Translations under genes and position numbers: made by a program | Source: Planctomycetota bacterium | GTDB lineage: Bacteria; Planctomycetota; Phycisphaerae; WQYP01 | DNA: 64,000 bases | Assembly (NCBI GenBank): GCA_021819825.1 | Contig: JAKAEZ010000014.1 | Location: 1-64,000, forward strand | Reading direction: 5' to 3' | Shown: one piece after another, positions 28,222 through 37,142 of the stretch | Position numbering within the stretch: position 1 is the first letter of the stretch | Layout of the letters: each line of letters begins with the position of its first letter | The notes under the pieces: model-generated | What the model saw: only the letters and a program-made list of their open reading frames with translations | Database searches by the model: none | Told to the model about the DNA's origin: nothing

Positions 28222-29466
28222 TTATATTTTTCCGATGAGGATACTGGTGTTATGGCCGCCAAAACCAAAGCTGTTGCTCATAGCATAGGAAACCGCGGCC
28301 TGACGTGCGATATTCGGAATATAATCAAGATCGCATAATGGATCTGGTTCCAGGTAATTGATGGTGGGGGGCAATTCGCCGCGTTGCAAAGCCAGACAGG
28401 TAATCGCCAATTCAATACCACCTGAGGCTCCCAGACTATGGCCTAACGCGCCTTTCGTAGAGCTTACCTGAACTTTTTTGGCAAAGGCCCCAAACACGCG
28501 ATGCACCGCCCGCGATTCCGCGAGGTCTCCAAGTTCCGTGCTTGTGCCATGGGCATTGACGTAGCCAATTTTGTCTGGACTGATGCCTGCCTCATGCAGA
28601 GCTTTTTCCATGGCCTTGGCCGCACCAGTTCCGTTTTCATCCGGTGCGGTAATATGGCAGGCATCGCCGGTGGCTCCGCAGGCCAGCAGTTCCGCGTAAA
28701 TGCGAGCGCCACGGGCTTTGGCGTGTTCATACTCTTCAAGTACCACCACGCCCGCGCCTTCCGCCATGACAAAGCCATTGCGATTTTTCTCAAATGGCCG
28801 ACTGGCCAGGTGCGGTTCGTCATTCCGCGTGGATAAGGCACGCAAGGCGCAGAATGCCGCGAGGCCCAATTTAGTCACCGCCGCCTCTGCTCCGCCGGCG
28901 AGCATAATATCGGCATCACCGTACTGAATGATTCGCAAGGCATCGCCGATGGCATTGCCCGATGTGGCACACGCGGTAGCAGTGGCGGATACCGGCCCGC
29001 TTAATCCCCATTGAATGGAAAGATTTCCCGCCGCCGCGTTGACCATTAATTTTGGAACGGTAAATGGTGAAACGCGGTCAACTCCCCGCGCCAGCATTTT
29101 ATCGTATTGTTGCTCCATTTCTTCAATGCCGCCAATACCGGAGCCGACAACAACGCCTGCCCGATCACGGTTGCATTTGGAAAAATCAATGCAGGAATCG
29201 TTAACGGCATGGATGCCCGCCACCATGCCGTAAACTGAAAAGCGATCCAGTCGTTTGATCTCGCGATGCGGCAGAGTCTTTTCAGGATTAAAAATCGCCG
29301 ACGTGATTTCCCCGGCAATCCTACAGGGGTATTTGCTGACATCAAAGCGGGTAATTGGACGAATGCCGCAGTTTCCCGCCAGCAGACTGGCCCAAAACTG
29401 TTCGAGGTCATCACCCAGGGGCGTAACCACTCCCAGGCCTGTAATAACAACTCTGCGCTTGCTCAT
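28222..29466 (-). CDS. fabF: Beta-ketoacyl-ACP synthase II
   Basis: The protein of about 414 residues begins SKRRVVITGLGVVTPLGDD. It carries the KAS II catalytic set: Cys in TATACATSGNAIGDA, His in VNAHGTSTELGD, and His in KGALGHSLGASGG. It condenses acyl-ACP with malonyl-ACP in fatty-acid elongation. I choose ATG 29466, which fits the family start; a TTG six codons upstream (29484) is in frame. It is the last enzyme gene of the operon rpmF-plsX-fabH-fabD-fabG-acpP-fabF, 90 bp after acpP. Confidence 0.95.
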   Translation of the reverse strand: MSKRRVVITGLGVVTPLGDDLEQFWASLLAGNCGIRPITRFDVSKYPCRIAGEITSAIFNPEKTLPHREIKRLDRFSVYGMVAGIHAVNDSCIDFSKCNRDRAGVVVGSGIGGIEEMEQQYDKMLARGVDRVSPFTVPKLMVNAAAGNLSIQWGLSGPVSATATACATSGNAIGDALRIIQYGDADIMLAGGAEAAVTKLGLAAFCALRALSTRNDEPHLASRPFEKNRNGFVMAEGAGVVVLEEYEHAKARGARIYAELLACGATGDACHITAPDENGTGAAKAMEKALHEAGISPDKIGYVNAHGTSTELGDLAESRAVHRVFGAFAKKVQVSSTKGALGHSLGASGGIELAITCLALQRGELPPTINYLEPDPLCDLDYIPNIARQAAVSYAMSNSFGFGGHNTSILIGKI

Positions 29467-29555
29467 TGTGCCGAGCAACTCCAAAAGAAACTAGGGGTCC
29501 ATCATACGCCAATGGCATGAAGACGTGTCTGTAAGGACAGGCGGGAACCGGAGCG

Positions 29556-29828
29556 TTACTCCTGCGATTTCAACTTCGCGGCAATGGTCTTAATGTAGTC
29601 AATTGCCTGCCCGACAGTCTGAATCTTTTCCGCTTCTTCATCGGGAATGGACATTTCGAATTCATCTTCGAATTCCATAACCAGTTCCACGGTATCGAGA
29701 CTGTCGGCATTCAGATCATTGACAAAGCTGGTATCGCGAGTGATTTCCGCTTTGTCGACGCCCATCTGCTCAGCGACGATGTCGATTACTTTTTGTTCAA
29801 TCTGCTGGGATTCATCCATTTCAGCCAT
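29556..29828 (-). CDS. acpP: Acyl carrier protein
   Basis: The 90-residue acidic four-helix protein has the phosphopantetheine site [12 protein letters not shown] (Ser43). It carries growing acyl chains as 4'-phosphopantetheine thioesters for FabD, FabH, FabG and FabF, all encoded beside it. GGAGG lies nine bases before ATG 29828. It is slightly longer than the 77-residue E. coli protein owing to an N-terminal [10 protein letters not shown] and a lysine-containing tail. Between it and fabG (29829-30028) there are 200 bases with no gene seen, perhaps an internal promoter for high ACP output. Confidence 0.97.
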   Translation of the reverse strand: MAEMDESQQIEQKVIDIVAEQMGVDKAEITRDTSFVNDLNADSLDTVELVMEFEDEFEMSIPDEEAEKIQTVGQAIDYIKTIAAKLKSQE

Positions 29829-30028
29829 AATTACAGGCCTCCAATAAAATTAACAGTAGGTTCCAACCTAAAAATCGCCCGGATTTCCTGCCGGGCGGAT
29901 AGAGTATCGCAGACTCACAAAATTCGCAACGTCCAAACCGGATTTTTATCAGGTTCGTTTATCCGAATTAGTCCATTATAACCTATTTCCGCCAACCGTC
30001 ACGTCTCCGCGATTGCGCCATCTGGCCG

Positions 30029-30778
30029 TTACATGCACATCCCGCCGTCCACGACCATCACTTGCCCCGTAATATAACCTGCCGCATCGCCGGCTAAAAA
30101 CCCAACCATGGCCGCCACCTCTCCCGGTGAGCCAAAGCGCCGCAAAGGGATCATTTCAAGAACTTTGTCTTTAATCGGTGGCGGCAGGATATCCGTCATA
30201 TCCGTCGTGGTGAACCCCGGTGCCACGCAATTGGCCGTAATCTGTTTGGACGCCAATTCCCGCGCGATTGATTTAGTCAGACCGATTAGCCCGGCTTTCG
30301 AGGCCGCATAATTAACCTGCCCGGCATTTCCCATAATCCCGGAAACCGAAGCGATATTAATAATGCGCCCGAATTTTGCCCGAATCATCGTGCGCGATGC
30401 CGCACGACAGGCCACAAACGCCGCCCGCAAATTCGTGTTGATGACATCATCAAAATCTTTATCCTCCATACGCATAAACAGGCCGTCACGCGTTATGCCC
30501 GCGTTGTTCACCAGCACGTCCAGCCGGCCATGTTTTTCGATGGTGCTTTCAATCGAAGCGGCCAAGGCAGCGGAATCCGCAATATCCAGTACCGCTGGTT
30601 CTACACTTTGGCCCAGGTGTCCCAGTTCATTGACCAGCGCCCGCAGTTTTTCTTCATTGCGGGCCACCGCGACGACATGGTGTCCATCCAGTGCCAGAGT
30701 TTTTACAATCGCTTCGCCAATCCCGCGCGAACCGCCGGTGACGTAGGCAACTTTTTTCTGATTTTTCAATTCCGCCAT
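30029..30778 (-). CDS. fabG: 3-oxoacyl-ACP reductase
   Basis: The 249-residue short-chain dehydrogenase has the NADPH loop TGGSRGIGEAI (about residues 14-24), NNAG (91-94), and catalytic Ser144, Tyr157 and Lys161 (NYAASKAG). It reduces beta-ketoacyl-ACP to beta-hydroxyacyl-ACP. The C-terminus YITGQVMVVDGGMCM is typical of FabG. CAGGAG precedes ATG 30778. Position between fabD and acpP is the classical fab operon order, which supports FabG over other SDR enzymes. Confidence 0.95.
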   Translation of the reverse strand: MAELKNQKKVAYVTGGSRGIGEAIVKTLALDGHHVVAVARNEEKLRALVNELGHLGQSVEPAVLDIADSAALAASIESTIEKHGRLDVLVNNAGITRDGLFMRMEDKDFDDVINTNLRAAFVACRAASRTMIRAKFGRIINIASVSGIMGNAGQVNYAASKAGLIGLTKSIARELASKQITANCVAPGFTTTDMTDILPPPIKDKVLEMIPLRRFGSPGEVAAMVGFLAGDAAGYITGQVMVVDGGMCM

Positions 30779-30872
30779 CTTTGGCTCCTGATTCTTCTTA
30801 TTGCGCCGCTAAGTTTTTCGCCGGCCAAACGCCTATGTCCGGCACATCCGGCCATTCCGCCAGCCGCTTATT

Positions 30873-31805
30873 TCAGACTGCGGACAACTGCTTAATCGCA
30901 TCAACCGTTGACACGTTCGTGACTTCCGCCCGTCGGTCGATGCGCTTGTGAAGGCCGGTTAAAACTCTTCCCGGGCCAAGTTCCATATAGCAATCCACGC
31001 CTTGTCCCTTGAGGTATTCCATGCCCTGATACCAGCGAACCGGGGCGATGATCTGCCGGACCAGTAAATCTTTAATTTCTTGGACCTCCGTACCATGCGG
31101 CCGGGCCGTCACATTGCTGATCACCGGGCAGGAAGCGGGTTTGAATGGTGTGTTCTCCAACACCTGGCGCATTTCATCGGCGGCACTTTGCATAAAGGGC
31201 GAATGGAACGCTCCAGCCACCGATAGCAGGACCGCCCGCAGCCCCCGCGACTGGGCTATCGTCGCCGCTTCTTGACACGCCGCCACCGCTCCGGATAGCA
31301 CAATCTGGCCCGGTGCATTGAAATTGGCCGGTACGATAATGCCTTTATCGCCCGCCAAGCGGCAAATTTCTTCGGCTGTCGGTTCGTCGGCTCCGACCAT
31401 CGCCAGCATTGTGCTTGGCGCACTGGTGGCCGCGGCCTGCATCAACTGTCCGCGCGCCCGCACGAGCCTGACCCCATCTTCAAAGCTAAATACCCCGGCA
31501 ATGCATAATGCGGTGTATTCACCAAGTGATAACCCCGCAATGAAATCCGGAACTGCCGGCAACTTCTTTTCCGCACCAAGCGTTTGATAAATCGCCATAC
31601 TGGTGACAAAAATTCCCACTTGCGCGTTGTCTGTCGCCTGCAGATCGGCATCCGGACCATTAAAACACAGATCGGAAAGTCGGAATCCCAATAGGGCGTC
31701 CGCGGCGTCATACACCGCCTTGGCCTGCGGATACTGATCATAAAAGTCTTTGCCCATACCCATGGCCTGCGCGCCTTGACCGGGACAAAGTAGTGCAAAT
31801 TTCAT
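30873..31805 (-). CDS. fabD: Malonyl-CoA:ACP transacylase
   Basis: The protein is 310 residues from ATG 31805 (GGAAGCAGG upstream). It opens with FALLCPGQGAQAMGMGKDF and carries the nucleophile Ser93 in GLSLGEYTAL, with catalytic His201 in AGAFHSPFM. It moves malonyl groups from CoA to ACP, supplying FabH and FabF. The open frame extends 13 codons upstream into the fabH end, but the recognised N-terminus and the site argue for 31805. Fourth gene of the plsX-fab operon; it follows fabH with 47 bases between. Confidence 0.96.
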   Translation of the reverse strand: MKFALLCPGQGAQAMGMGKDFYDQYPQAKAVYDAADALLGFRLSDLCFNGPDADLQATDNAQVGIFVTSMAIYQTLGAEKKLPAVPDFIAGLSLGEYTALCIAGVFSFEDGVRLVRARGQLMQAAATSAPSTMLAMVGADEPTAEEICRLAGDKGIIVPANFNAPGQIVLSGAVAACQEAATIAQSRGLRAVLLSVAGAFHSPFMQSAADEMRQVLENTPFKPASCPVISNVTARPHGTEVQEIKDLLVRQIIAPVRWYQGMEYLKGQGVDCYMELGPGRVLTGLHKRIDRRAEVTNVSTVDAIKQLSAV

Positions 31806-31852
31806 AGCCTGCTTCCAAGAGTTACGGGAAACATGTCCCGCCATAAAGTTAT

Positions 31853-32845
31853 TTATAATTTAACCGTAGCCGACGCCCAGGTGAGGCCCGCGCCAAATGC
31901 CACCATGATAATCCAATCGCCCGCACCGCAGGCACCGGACCGCAACGCTTCATCCAGCGCCAAAGGCACCGAGGCCGCCGATGTGTTGCCGTACCGGTCG
32001 ATATTGACAAAAACTTTCTCTTTCGGAAATCCCATTTTCTCCGTGGCACTGTCAATAATGCGCTGGTTGACCTGATGGGGCACGACAAGCTTTACATCCG
32101 CTGCAGTGAGTTTACAGGCCTCCATGGCTTTTTTCAGACTGTCCGTCATCTGGTGGACCGCAAATTTATAAATTTCGCGGCCATTCATTTTCAGGTAATG
32201 CTGACGGTTGGCAATGGTTTGGGCACTGGCGGGCAGGCGTGATCCGCCGGCCGGTACGTACAGCATTTCACCATCCATGCCGTCAGCACCGAGTTCAAAT
32301 GCCTGAATTCCCCGCTGTGTATCTTCCGTGGCTGAAAGCACCACGGCTCCGGCTCCGTCGCCAAATAAAATACAAGTTCCCCGATCCGTGTAGTCCACAA
32401 TTCTGGTCAGCGTTTCCGCACCGACGACAAGAATATTTTTGTACGCGCCGGTTTGAATAAACTGCGCCGCTGTGGCAATGGAATACACAAAACCCGAGCA
32501 GGCGGCCCCCATATCAAAGGCACCAATATGCCGCTTAACTCCTAATTTTTCCTGCAACAGGCAGGCGGTGGAAGGCGTAATTAACTCGGGCGTCAGCGTG
32601 GCGACAATGATCAGATCCAGATCATCAGCGGAAATTTTGGCGCTTTCCAAGGCTTTCTGCGCCGCCTGCAGGGCCAGCGTCACCGTGGATTCGCCTTCAC
32701 TGACAGCGCGGCGTTCCCGGATGCCGGTGCGTTGAACAATCCATTCATCGTTGGTGTCCACCAATTTTTCGAGATCGGCATTGGTTAAACGCCGCTGGGG
32801 AACGCAACTTCCGGAACCGGCAATATTGGCTCCAAATCGGGCCAT
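31853..32845 (-). CDS. fabH: Beta-ketoacyl-ACP synthase III
   Basis: The 330-residue enzyme has catalytic Cys116 (DMGAACSGFVYS), His257 (VVPHQVNQR) and Asn287 (DRYGNTSAAS), the FabH triad. It starts fatty-acid synthesis by condensing acetyl-CoA or another short acyl-CoA with malonyl-ACP. AGGAG lies eleven bases before ATG 32845, which also matches the family start (ARFGANIAGSGSCVP); ten codons upstream are open without a site. It follows plsX and precedes fabD in the same operon. Confidence 0.96.
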   Translation of the reverse strand: MARFGANIAGSGSCVPQRRLTNADLEKLVDTNDEWIVQRTGIRERRAVSEGESTVTLALQAAQKALESAKISADDLDLIIVATLTPELITPSTACLLQEKLGVKRHIGAFDMGAACSGFVYSIATAAQFIQTGAYKNILVVGAETLTRIVDYTDRGTCILFGDGAGAVVLSATEDTQRGIQAFELGADGMDGEMLYVPAGGSRLPASAQTIANRQHYLKMNGREIYKFAVHQMTDSLKKAMEACKLTAADVKLVVPHQVNQRIIDSATEKMGFPKEKVFVNIDRYGNTSAASVPLALDEALRSGACGAGDWIIMVAFGAGLTWASATVKL

Positions 32846-32946
32846 AAATACAACCACTCCTGATGACAGTACCAATCCGCCGCATTACCGAAACAAAGCG
32901 GGACCATCCGCGGATTACTGAAATTAGATTAACGCCTTGGCAGGTT

Positions 32947-33945
32947 TTACGCCACCCGTTCGGACAGCCGGGCGGAAATTCGTTCATTGATGTTATGTAC
33001 AGTGGCCTGTTTAGCGGCGTGGACTGCATTACGAATCGCCTTATGACCGGCCGATCCATGTACCTTTAGAAACAGCCCCGATACCCCCAGCAACAACGCT
33101 CCACCATACTCTTCATGATCATACAGCTTGAACGTTTTTTTAATGATCGGCGCAAGCTCCGCGGCACTTGGTGCCGGCAATTGCGTCATTTGCCCTTTGA
33201 GTGTACGCAACAGAGACCCGCCCATTCCTTCAATGACTTTCAGCACCACGTTGCCGGTAAAGCCATCGGTAATCACCACATCGCATCGATCGGTGAAAAT
33301 ATCTCGACCCTCAATATACCCGACAAAATTTAAGCCGCTGTCTTTTTCCAAAAGCAGCCGCGTTTCTTTTACCAGCGCTGTGCCTTTTTCCTCTTCGGTG
33401 CCGATGTTCAGCAGCCCTACCCGCGGCGCTGCAACATCATAAAGCGTTTGCGAATACACGGACGCGAGAATGGCGTATTGATGCAGATGAGCGGCTTTGG
33501 GCTGTACATTGGCCCCGGCATCGCAAAGCAGAACGCGGTTATAACCATTGGGTATCGGGATGGCGATTCCCGGGCGTTCCACACCCGGAAGGGCATCCAG
33601 CATCAGCACGCCTGCCGCCACTAAGGCACCGGTGTTTCCCGCGGATATGATTGCATCCGCTTTGCCGGCGGCCGCGAGTTTTACCATGCGCACAATCGAA
33701 CTGTCACGCTTCTGCCGCACCGCCTCCACCGGGGAATCATCCATACCGATGACTTGCGATGCCGGTTCTATATGTACGTTGGAATGTCGCGCCATGACCG
33801 CGGCCAGCTTTTCGCGCAGCAATTCTTCCGGGCCAACCAGGATGATTGCATCATCGGACGGTAAAAATTCCAATGACTCAATGGCTCCCTGAATGATTTT
33901 ATCCGGAGAGTGATCGCCACCCATGGCGTCTATCGCGATGCGCAT
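32947..33945 (-). CDS. plsX: Phosphate acyltransferase PlsX
   Basis: The 332-residue PlsX makes acyl-phosphate from acyl-ACP for glycerophospholipid synthesis. It starts with the hallmark RIAIDAMGGDHSPDKII and shows LLCDAGANVQPKAAHLHQYA, GLLNIGTEEEKGT and VVTDGFTGNVVLK in the usual order. GAGGCAAG stands upstream of ATG 33945. It sits between rpmF and fabH, the standard rpmF-plsX-fabH arrangement; the partners plsY and plsC are not in the window. Confidence 0.96.
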   Translation of the reverse strand: MRIAIDAMGGDHSPDKIIQGAIESLEFLPSDDAIILVGPEELLREKLAAVMARHSNVHIEPASQVIGMDDSPVEAVRQKRDSSIVRMVKLAAAGKADAIISAGNTGALVAAGVLMLDALPGVERPGIAIPIPNGYNRVLLCDAGANVQPKAAHLHQYAILASVYSQTLYDVAAPRVGLLNIGTEEEKGTALVKETRLLLEKDSGLNFVGYIEGRDIFTDRCDVVITDGFTGNVVLKVIEGMGGSLLRTLKGQMTQLPAPSAAELAPIIKKTFKLYDHEEYGGALLLGVSGLFLKVHGSAGHKAIRNAVHAAKQATVHNINERISARLSERVA

Positions 33946-34061
33946 CGCCCGACTTGCCTCAAAAAGTTACACAACGGTCCAACAGCTTACCTTGGAAAAA
34001 GCAGGGTACCTCTCGCCGCTATAAGGCGGCCTTGTTTATCTTAACGTCCCACGGCGGTGGA

Positions 34062-34253
34062 CTATTTCTTGGCGGTGGTTTCTTCGAGTTCCAGACTCAG
34101 CGAGCGGTTCACATATCCGCAGTTGCTGCACATTCGATGCGGCAGACGGCTTTGCCCACATCCCGGACAGCGCGAACTGGCGACTCCAGTCAGGGCCTGA
34201 TGGGCCCGGCGCATACCTTTACGGGATTTGCTGGTTCTTGCAACAGGTAACAT
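34062..34253 (-). CDS. rpmF: 50S ribosomal protein L32
   Basis: The 63-residue basic protein opens LPVARTSKSRKGMRRAHQAL and has a zinc ribbon: CPGCGQ (about residues 29-34) and CSNCGYV (about 42-48), the C+ form of L32. AAGGAG eight bases before ATG 34253 is shared with the stop of the small upstream frame (TAAGGAG). First recognised gene of the plsX-fab operon, linking ribosome and lipid synthesis, as in many bacteria. Confidence 0.95.
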   Translation of the reverse strand: MLPVARTSKSRKGMRRAHQALTGVASSRCPGCGQSRLPHRMCSNCGYVNRSLSLELEETTAKK

Positions 34254-34265
34254 GTCGTCTACTCC

Positions 34266-34412
34266 TTAGCATTGCGCCAATCTTGCCGCGCAGAGGCTGT
34301 TTTCCATTCCTTTGATGATCGGAGCATCGCTTTTAATGCCGACATGTTCATCCCATGCCACGGCGAGTCGTCGCGAACCTTCCGATCCAACCGGCTTTAC
34401 ATTCCGGATCAT
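34266..34412 (-). CDS. Candidate 48-aa leader protein of the rpmF-plsX-fab operon
   Basis: The minus-strand frame from ATG 34412 to TAA 34266 has 48 codons: MIRNVKPVGSEGSRRLAVAW, then DEHVGIKSDAPIIKGMENS and a Cys-containing end. Its stop overlaps the rpmF ribosome site (TAAGGAG), so the two could be translationally coupled. ATG lies only about 11 bases after a good -10 box (34424-34429), with no Shine-Dalgarno, suggesting leaderless translation. In many genomes the much longer YceD/DUF177 gene occupies this spot, and this frame is too short to be that. A second frame is also open here for ~30 codons, so coding status is uncertain. Confidence 0.42.
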   Translation of the reverse strand: MIRNVKPVGSEGSRRLAVAWDEHVGIKSDAPIIKGMENSLCAARLAQC

Positions 34413-34423
34413 TCGAGCTAAAC

Positions 34424-34452
34424 AACTTAAGAAAAAAGCCTGAATATGTCAA
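34424..34452 (-). promoter_or_regulatory. Sigma-70-type promoter for the rpmF-plsX-fab operon
   Basis: Read on the minus strand: TTGACA (34452-34447), a 17-base spacer, and TAAGTT (34429-34424). The -35 box is a perfect match and the spacing is ideal. Transcription would start near 34417, about 165 bases before rpmF. The rest of 34453-34637 shows no gene. Confidence 0.65.
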
Positions 34453-34637
34453 GACAACCTCATGCTTAAACGTTTTTGCGAATAATATGGCACCCCGCTA
34501 AATAGCCCTCGCGCACCTTGGGCCTTCCGGTCGTTACAGGCAAAATAGGGCCGGAAATCGCCAACTATATAAAGGCGAGCAATTACTGCGCATTGACTAA
34601 CGGATCATTATTCCCGCGAAGACGGTCTTAATACCCA

Positions 34638-35666
34638 TCAATGTGCTGCGGATTCTACCAGTTCCGGTTGCACCAGCATCATGATCCGGTCTGTCACGTC
34701 CTGATGCTTGATACGCCAGCGGATTTGGGCCACTCCGCGTTGCCCGATGGCGCTGGCCCGGATGTCTATCACCGTGGGCCGCGGATTTAGTCCTATGAGA
34801 TACGGCTGCTCATTGTTCACTGAAACAATTTCAACTTCGCCGGGGCGGATTTGCACGCCTTTCCGTTGCAACACCGGCTGGATCATCGCCGCCTGCATGT
34901 CATCGGCAATCATAATTCCGGTGGGACGCGGGGATAGCGCCAAGTACCGGTCCGCAATACTCTCAATGGTCGATTGATCATATTTGAACCAATAGTCCAA
35001 GCTTGGTTTTATGACCGTATCGATGCGCGTTACCGTAGCGCCAAGTTGTTCGCCGGCGGCGGCAAAAGCCTGATAGTAAAGTCGAAAAGGCCAATGTTGC
35101 GCGTCCATATTCAGAAACACCAGATGTTGATGCCCATGGGAATGCAGGTGCTCTGCCGCCAGGCTGCCGACCTCGTAATGATTCGGCATGACCTGATCAC
35201 CCCATGTCGGGCGCTGATGATTACCCATTAGCCATACTGCGGGAATTTTTCCGAATTTATCCTGAACCTCGGGGCTGGGAATTTCCCCGTGCAGCAGCAG
35301 TCCGTGCACGGCGCTATCCAGCAGGCGATCCGGCGGCCGGGCGGAATCCTGGTGATGGAATATGGCCAAGCCCATCGAACTTTTATTAACCGCTTCAGAT
35401 ACGCCGCGGACAAGCTGTTCAAATCCCGGCGTATTACCGTGTTGGGAGGTGCCAAAAATAATAAAAGCCACTGTAGGTTTAGCCGGCACAGCGCGGTGCA
35501 GGGGTTTTGGGCCGGGGCGATTATCGGATGGCACATAGCCCAGTTCAGCCATTACTTTCCGCACGGCGCGAGCCGTTTCCGTGGCCACGCGCGGGTGATC
35601 ATTCATGACGCGTGAAACCGTGGAAGGTGACACGCCCGCTTTTTGAGCAACCTCAATAATTGACAT
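34638..35666 (-). CDS. LacI/GalR-family transcription regulator
   Basis: The 342-residue protein has an N-terminal HTH, SIIEVAQKAGVSPSTVSRVM, with hinge region to about residue 60, followed by a periplasmic-binding-protein-like sensor (TVAFIIFGTSQHGNTPGF; later GIMIADDMQAAMIQPVL). It binds a palindromic operator and releases it, or gains affinity, on a sugar-like ligand. The ligand is unknown: neighbours are tgt (divergent) and the fab operon, neither a sugar locus. It therefore probably controls genes elsewhere or itself. The inverted repeat CAATGCAA/TTGCATTG at 35764-35796 lies in the divergent region. Confidence 0.88.
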   Translation of the reverse strand: MSIIEVAQKAGVSPSTVSRVMNDHPRVATETARAVRKVMAELGYVPSDNRPGPKPLHRAVPAKPTVAFIIFGTSQHGNTPGFEQLVRGVSEAVNKSSMGLAIFHHQDSARPPDRLLDSAVHGLLLHGEIPSPEVQDKFGKIPAVWLMGNHQRPTWGDQVMPNHYEVGSLAAEHLHSHGHQHLVFLNMDAQHWPFRLYYQAFAAAGEQLGATVTRIDTVIKPSLDYWFKYDQSTIESIADRYLALSPRPTGIMIADDMQAAMIQPVLQRKGVQIRPGEVEIVSVNNEQPYLIGLNPRPTVIDIRASAIGQRGVAQIRWRIKHQDVTDRIMMLVQPELVESAAH

Positions 35667-35763
35667 AAAAAGCCATCCATTTCGGCAGAAAAGTAGTGTA
35701 AAATCGAGCTTAACAGGCGTTCATACACTGCCCGCCTGCAAAAGTGTAGCAGCGCGGCAAGTC

Positions 35764-35806
35764 CAATGCAATATTATTTACCATTAATTTGCATTGCCGC
35801 TATACT
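35764..35806 (+). promoter_or_regulatory. tgt promoter with overlapping inverted repeat
   Basis: TTACCA (35778-35783), a 17-base spacer and TATACT (35801-35806) form a plausible sigma-70 promoter. The first base of the transcript would be about 35813, two bases before the tgt ATG, so the message is probably leaderless; no Shine-Dalgarno is seen. CAATGCAA (35764-35771) and TTGCATTG (35789-35796) make an inverted repeat around the -35 box, a possible operator. Confidence 0.5.
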
Positions 35807-35814
35807 CTTCCGCC

Positions 35815-36927
35815 ATGACGCTGAAATTTGAAATTATTGCCAGAGATTCCTCCACCAAGGCCCGCCTGGGGCGCGTGCATACGCCGCATGGAAGCTTTGA
35901 CACACCCGCCTTCATGGCCGTGGGAACCCGCGGTACGGTCAAAGGCCTTACTCCTGATATGCTCCATCAGGCCGGATGCCAGATTATCCTGGGAAATACC
36001 TATCATCTTATGCTGCGCCCGGGATCCGAGGTGGTGCGTGACTTGGGGGGCTTGCAGAAATTTTCCGGCTTCAACGGGCCTATGCTTACAGATTCCGGCG
36101 GGTTTCAGGTTTTTTCCCTCGCGGATTTGCGTCATTTTGACCGCGATCATGTGGTGTTTAAATCGCACATTGACGGCTCGGCCATTCGCCTGGGGCCGGT
36201 GGAATCCATGAAAATACAGCATGACCTCGGGGCGGATATAGCCATGGCCTTTGATGATTGCCCCCCCGCGGATTGTCCGCCGGAACGCCTGGCCGAGTCG
36301 ATGGATCGGACGATTCGCTGGGCCGGTATATGCCGTGAGGAACATGAAAAGCTTGACCCGGAAAACCGGCAGGCGTTATTTGGCATTGTGCAGGGCGGAA
36401 CCGATCCGCAGCAGCGGTTGCGTTGTGCAGAGGCGCTAACTGCCATGGATTTTGACGGCTACGCCTTGGGTGGCTTGGCGGTGGGGGAGGGGCACGACCG
36501 CATGATTGCCACTATTGACCACGCCGCGCCCCTGTTGCCGGAAGACCGGCCGCGATATTTAATGGGCGTGGGATATCCCCTGGATATTTTGGAAGCGGTT
36601 AAAAGAGGTGTGGATATGTTCGACTGCGTATTGCCCACGCGTAATGGCCGCAATGCGTTGGCATTTACCTCCACCGGCCCGATCCGCCTGCGCAACAGTA
36701 AGTATATTCGTGACATCAGTCCGCTAGATGCTTCATGCGATTGTATGTGTTGTCGGCATTTTTCCCGCGGTTACCTGCGGCACTTATTCGCGGTCGGGGA
36801 AATGCTGGGGCCAACGCTGATCTCGCTGCACAACCTCCGATTCTTCCAACGCTGGATGCTGGACATTCGACAGGCGATACGCGACAATCACGGATCTATG
36901 CTCGTTGCGCCGGGCACGGCGGAGTAA
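35815..36927 (+). CDS. tgt: tRNA-guanine(34) transglycosylase
   Basis: The 370-residue enzyme exchanges G34 in the anticodon of GUN tRNAs for preQ1 in queuosine synthesis. General acid/base Asp93 lies in LTDSGGFQVF, substrate recognition in GIVQGG (190-195), the nucleophile Asp270 in FDCVLPTRNGRNA, and the zinc site in C308, C310, C313 and H339, with family-exact spacing. I start at ATG 35815; an in-frame TTG at 35794 adds seven unlikely residues. It leads the tgt-yajC-secDF cluster; queA is not adjacent. Confidence 0.96.
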   Translation: MTLKFEIIARDSSTKARLGRVHTPHGSFDTPAFMAVGTRGTVKGLTPDMLHQAGCQIILGNTYHLMLRPGSEVVRDLGGLQKFSGFNGPMLTDSGGFQVFSLADLRHFDRDHVVFKSHIDGSAIRLGPVESMKIQHDLGADIAMAFDDCPPADCPPERLAESMDRTIRWAGICREEHEKLDPENRQALFGIVQGGTDPQQRLRCAEALTAMDFDGYALGGLAVGEGHDRMIATIDHAAPLLPEDRPRYLMGVGYPLDILEAVKRGVDMFDCVLPTRNGRNALAFTSTGPIRLRNSKYIRDISPLDASCDCMCCRHFSRGYLRHLFAVGEMLGPTLISLHNLRFFQRWMLDIRQAIRDNHGSMLVAPGTAE

Positions 36928-37142
36928 GTAACCTCCGGAACTTTGGAGTTTGGAGTTTGGAAACGAGTCGGCGGGATAGGGCGGCCTTGGCCGTTTGCAA
37001 CACAATGTTACGGAAGTATTCGGTTTTGGATGTTATGTGAATTTGGGATATGAAAAGTTAGCAGGTTGAACAAGAATGGCGGGTAGATTGTGAACCATTC
37101 TAACTCTAACTCCTTAGTTCTCGTCCCTTTTGGAGATTTTCC

